Shown: positions 5,272 through 6,533 of the stretch, piece after piece
How positions within the stretch are numbered: the first letter of the stretch is position 1
Layout: each line of letters opens with the position of its first letter
Source of the DNA: JALTID01 sp027004335 [NCBI: bacterium]
GTDB lineage: Bacteria > JALSQH01
Direction of reading: 5' to 3'
DNA: 6,533 nt
NCBI GenBank assembly: GCA_027004335.1
Contig: JALTID010000234.1
Span: 1-6,533, forward strand
The notes under the pieces: model-generated
Told to the model about the DNA's origin: nothing
Databases searched by the model: none
What the model saw: the letters and a program-made list of their open reading frames with translations, nothing else
Translations under genes and position numbers: made by a program

Positions 5272-6533
5272 TTATCTGAACATGTAATTTGAAAACTCAA
5301 CTAACAGCGTTTCTCTCATCTCAGGGGGCAATATGTTCATAACTTCATTTACAGGTGCGAATCTCTCGGGGATCTTACCATCCTCCATTCCTACAAGTTT
5401 CATCAGATTTTCAATTACCTCAGGGGTAAACTCAAGAGATTCTCCACCGGCAAAAAGTCCCCCCGCCTTCTCAAGAAGGGTTCCTGATGGAAGTTTCTTT
5501 GCATCCTCAATGGCAACTTTAAGATCCTTTAGAAATTCATCCATATGAAATACATTGGAGTAATTAATTGAGAGGTGTATACTTTCTTTTATCCCCGCAT
5601 ATGAGAGAACAGGCTGTATATACCAGCCTTTTAGATTCATCTCATCAATTATGTGGAAGATATTCACATTATCTGATGTAAAAGCAACAAGGGTCATTTC
5701 AGGCTCAGCAATCAATCTGAGGTCAGGATGTTTCTTTACAAAATTTACCACTTTTTCCGTAGCTTCCAGTTTTTTCTTCGTAAAATCAAGATAACGCTCG
5801 AGTCCCACATACTGAAGAGTAGCCCAGGCAGCAGCTAACGGTCCTGTACTCTTGGTGCTCTGGATCGTATTATTGATCATGGTGTAGCCAGTCCAGCTGG
5901 CACATGCGAAGATCTGATGTTTTCTCAATTCCTTATTTTTGTAAAGTACAACTGAAGCACCTTTTGGGGTGTAGGCGTATTTGTGGAGATCCATGGAGAT
6001 GGATGTAACTCCATCTACAGAAAAATCAAACGGGGGAACATCTCTACCAAGCTTTCTCATTAGAGGAAGTAGAAATCCCCCCATACAGGCATCAGTATGA
6101 AAGAGGATCTCCTTTTCCTTCGCTATGGCAGCCATCTCTTCAATAGGATCAATTATTCCATATGCGTAACTTGGAGCTGAACCAACTATCAGAATCGTGT
6201 TATCCGTTATCGCCTCCCTGAGTTGATTTAGATCCGCTTTTAAATTTTCATCAACCCCTATGGTCTTAACCTTTACACCAAGATAATGACCGGCCTTGTG
6301 AAAAGCTGCATGAGCCGTAACAGGAACCAGGACTTCAGGCTCTTTTATATCAGGCCTTTTTTCTCTCATATAATTTCTTGCTGTTTTAACAGCTAAAATT
6401 ATACTTTCCGTACCACCACTGGTGAAATTTCCAGAAACATTTTCATCTCCGCCAAGATGAGCAGCAGCAAATGAGATTATATCATTTTCCATTTTTAATA
6501 TGCTTGGATAAACTGTAAAATCCAGTGCATTTT
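5272..6533 (-). CDS. PLP-dependent lyase/decarboxylase, sphingosine-1-phosphate lyase-like; 5' end beyond right window edge
   Basis: This is a fold-type I, group II PLP enzyme. The frame stays open to the window edge: 13 more codons (NALDFTVYPSILK) precede the ATG at 6492 and match the family's 'NPLHPDVFPGLRKME' region, so that ATG is internal and roughly 50-100 residues are probably missing. Counting from that ATG: TSGGTES (24-30) holds the PLP phosphate, H61 in VTAHAAFHKA stacks on the ring, D134 in HTDACMGGF contacts the pyridine nitrogen, and K171 in SMDLHKYAYTPKG is the Schiff-base lysine. VTAHAAFHKAGHY, GIIDPIEE, HTDACMGGF and PKGASVVLYKNKELR are closer to S1P lyase than to ordinary glutamate decarboxylase. 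The YAS-T--GSRPG segment of S1P lyases is replaced by TMINNTIQSTKSTG (204-217), implying a different substrate. It heads the visible operon with the ESS and TSUP carriers. Substrate unknown; glutamate, aspartate or a phospho- or sulfo-amine are all possible. Confidence 0.87.
   Translation of the reverse strand, partial: NALDFTVYPSILKMENDIISFAAAHLGGDENVSGNFTSGGTESIILAVKTARNYMREKRPDIKEPEVLVPVTAHAAFHKAGHYLGVKVKTIGVDENLKADLNQLREAITDNTILIVGSAPSYAYGIIDPIEEMAAIAKEKEILFHTDACMGGFLLPLMRKLGRDVPPFDFSVDGVTSISMDLHKYAYTPKGASVVLYKNKELRKHQIFACASWTGYTMINNTIQSTKSTGPLAAAWATLQYVGLERYLDFTKKKLEATEKVVNFVKKHPDLRLIAEPEMTLVAFTSDNVNIFHIIDEMNLKGWYIQPVLSYAGIKESIHLSINYSNVFHMDEFLKDLKVAIEDAKKLPSGTLLEKAGGLFAGGESLEFTPEVIENLMKLVGMEDGKIPERFAPVNEVMNILPPEMRETLLVEFSNYMFR

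Overview
The window is a compact, AT-leaning bacterial segment. Almost every base is coding, the longest gap is about 55 bp, Shine-Dalgarno sites are mostly strong AGGAGG types, and two genes start with GTG. Lys/Glu-rich proteins and frequent AGA/AGG arginine codons hint at a thermophilic or anaerobic bacterium, but no marker fixes the phylum. I see no RNA gene, mobile element, CRISPR array or long repeat.

Left block (1-1462, minus strand): a sulfate-activation operon. In transcription order it holds a two-domain protein (DUF2061-type membrane hairpin fused to an APS-kinase-like domain), a canonical APS kinase (cysC), and the first 44 codons of ATP sulfurylase (sat), which runs off the left edge. 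The first two genes overlap by 4 bp and the next two are 1 bp apart, so translation is probably coupled. Sat and CysC together convert sulfate to APS and then PAPS. The membrane-anchored paralogue has a changed DGDN motif and is the least explained protein of this block.

Middle (1463-3152): a 52-bp divergent promoter region separates the sulfate operon from a plus-strand cytidylyltransferase of the IspD family. That gene converges, with 5 bp between stop codons, on minus-strand rmlA (glucose-1-phosphate thymidylyltransferase), which has its own extended -10 promoter. Both enzymes make activated precursors: CDP-methylerythritol for isoprenoids and dTDP-glucose for deoxysugars such as rhamnose.

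Right block (3153-6533, minus strand): a likely operon of a PLP-dependent enzyme resembling sphingosine-1-phosphate lyase and group II decarboxylases (5' end beyond the right edge), an ESS/GltS-like sodium:glutamate-type symporter, and a TSUP (TauE/SafE) anion exporter. A PLP lyase/decarboxylase with an amino-acid-type carrier and a sulfite/sulfonate-type exporter suggests uptake, cleavage and export of products from an anionic, possibly sulfur-containing amine. That pathway is inferred, not shown. The most interesting points are this three-gene set and the tandem APS kinases with one membrane-tethered, altered copy.
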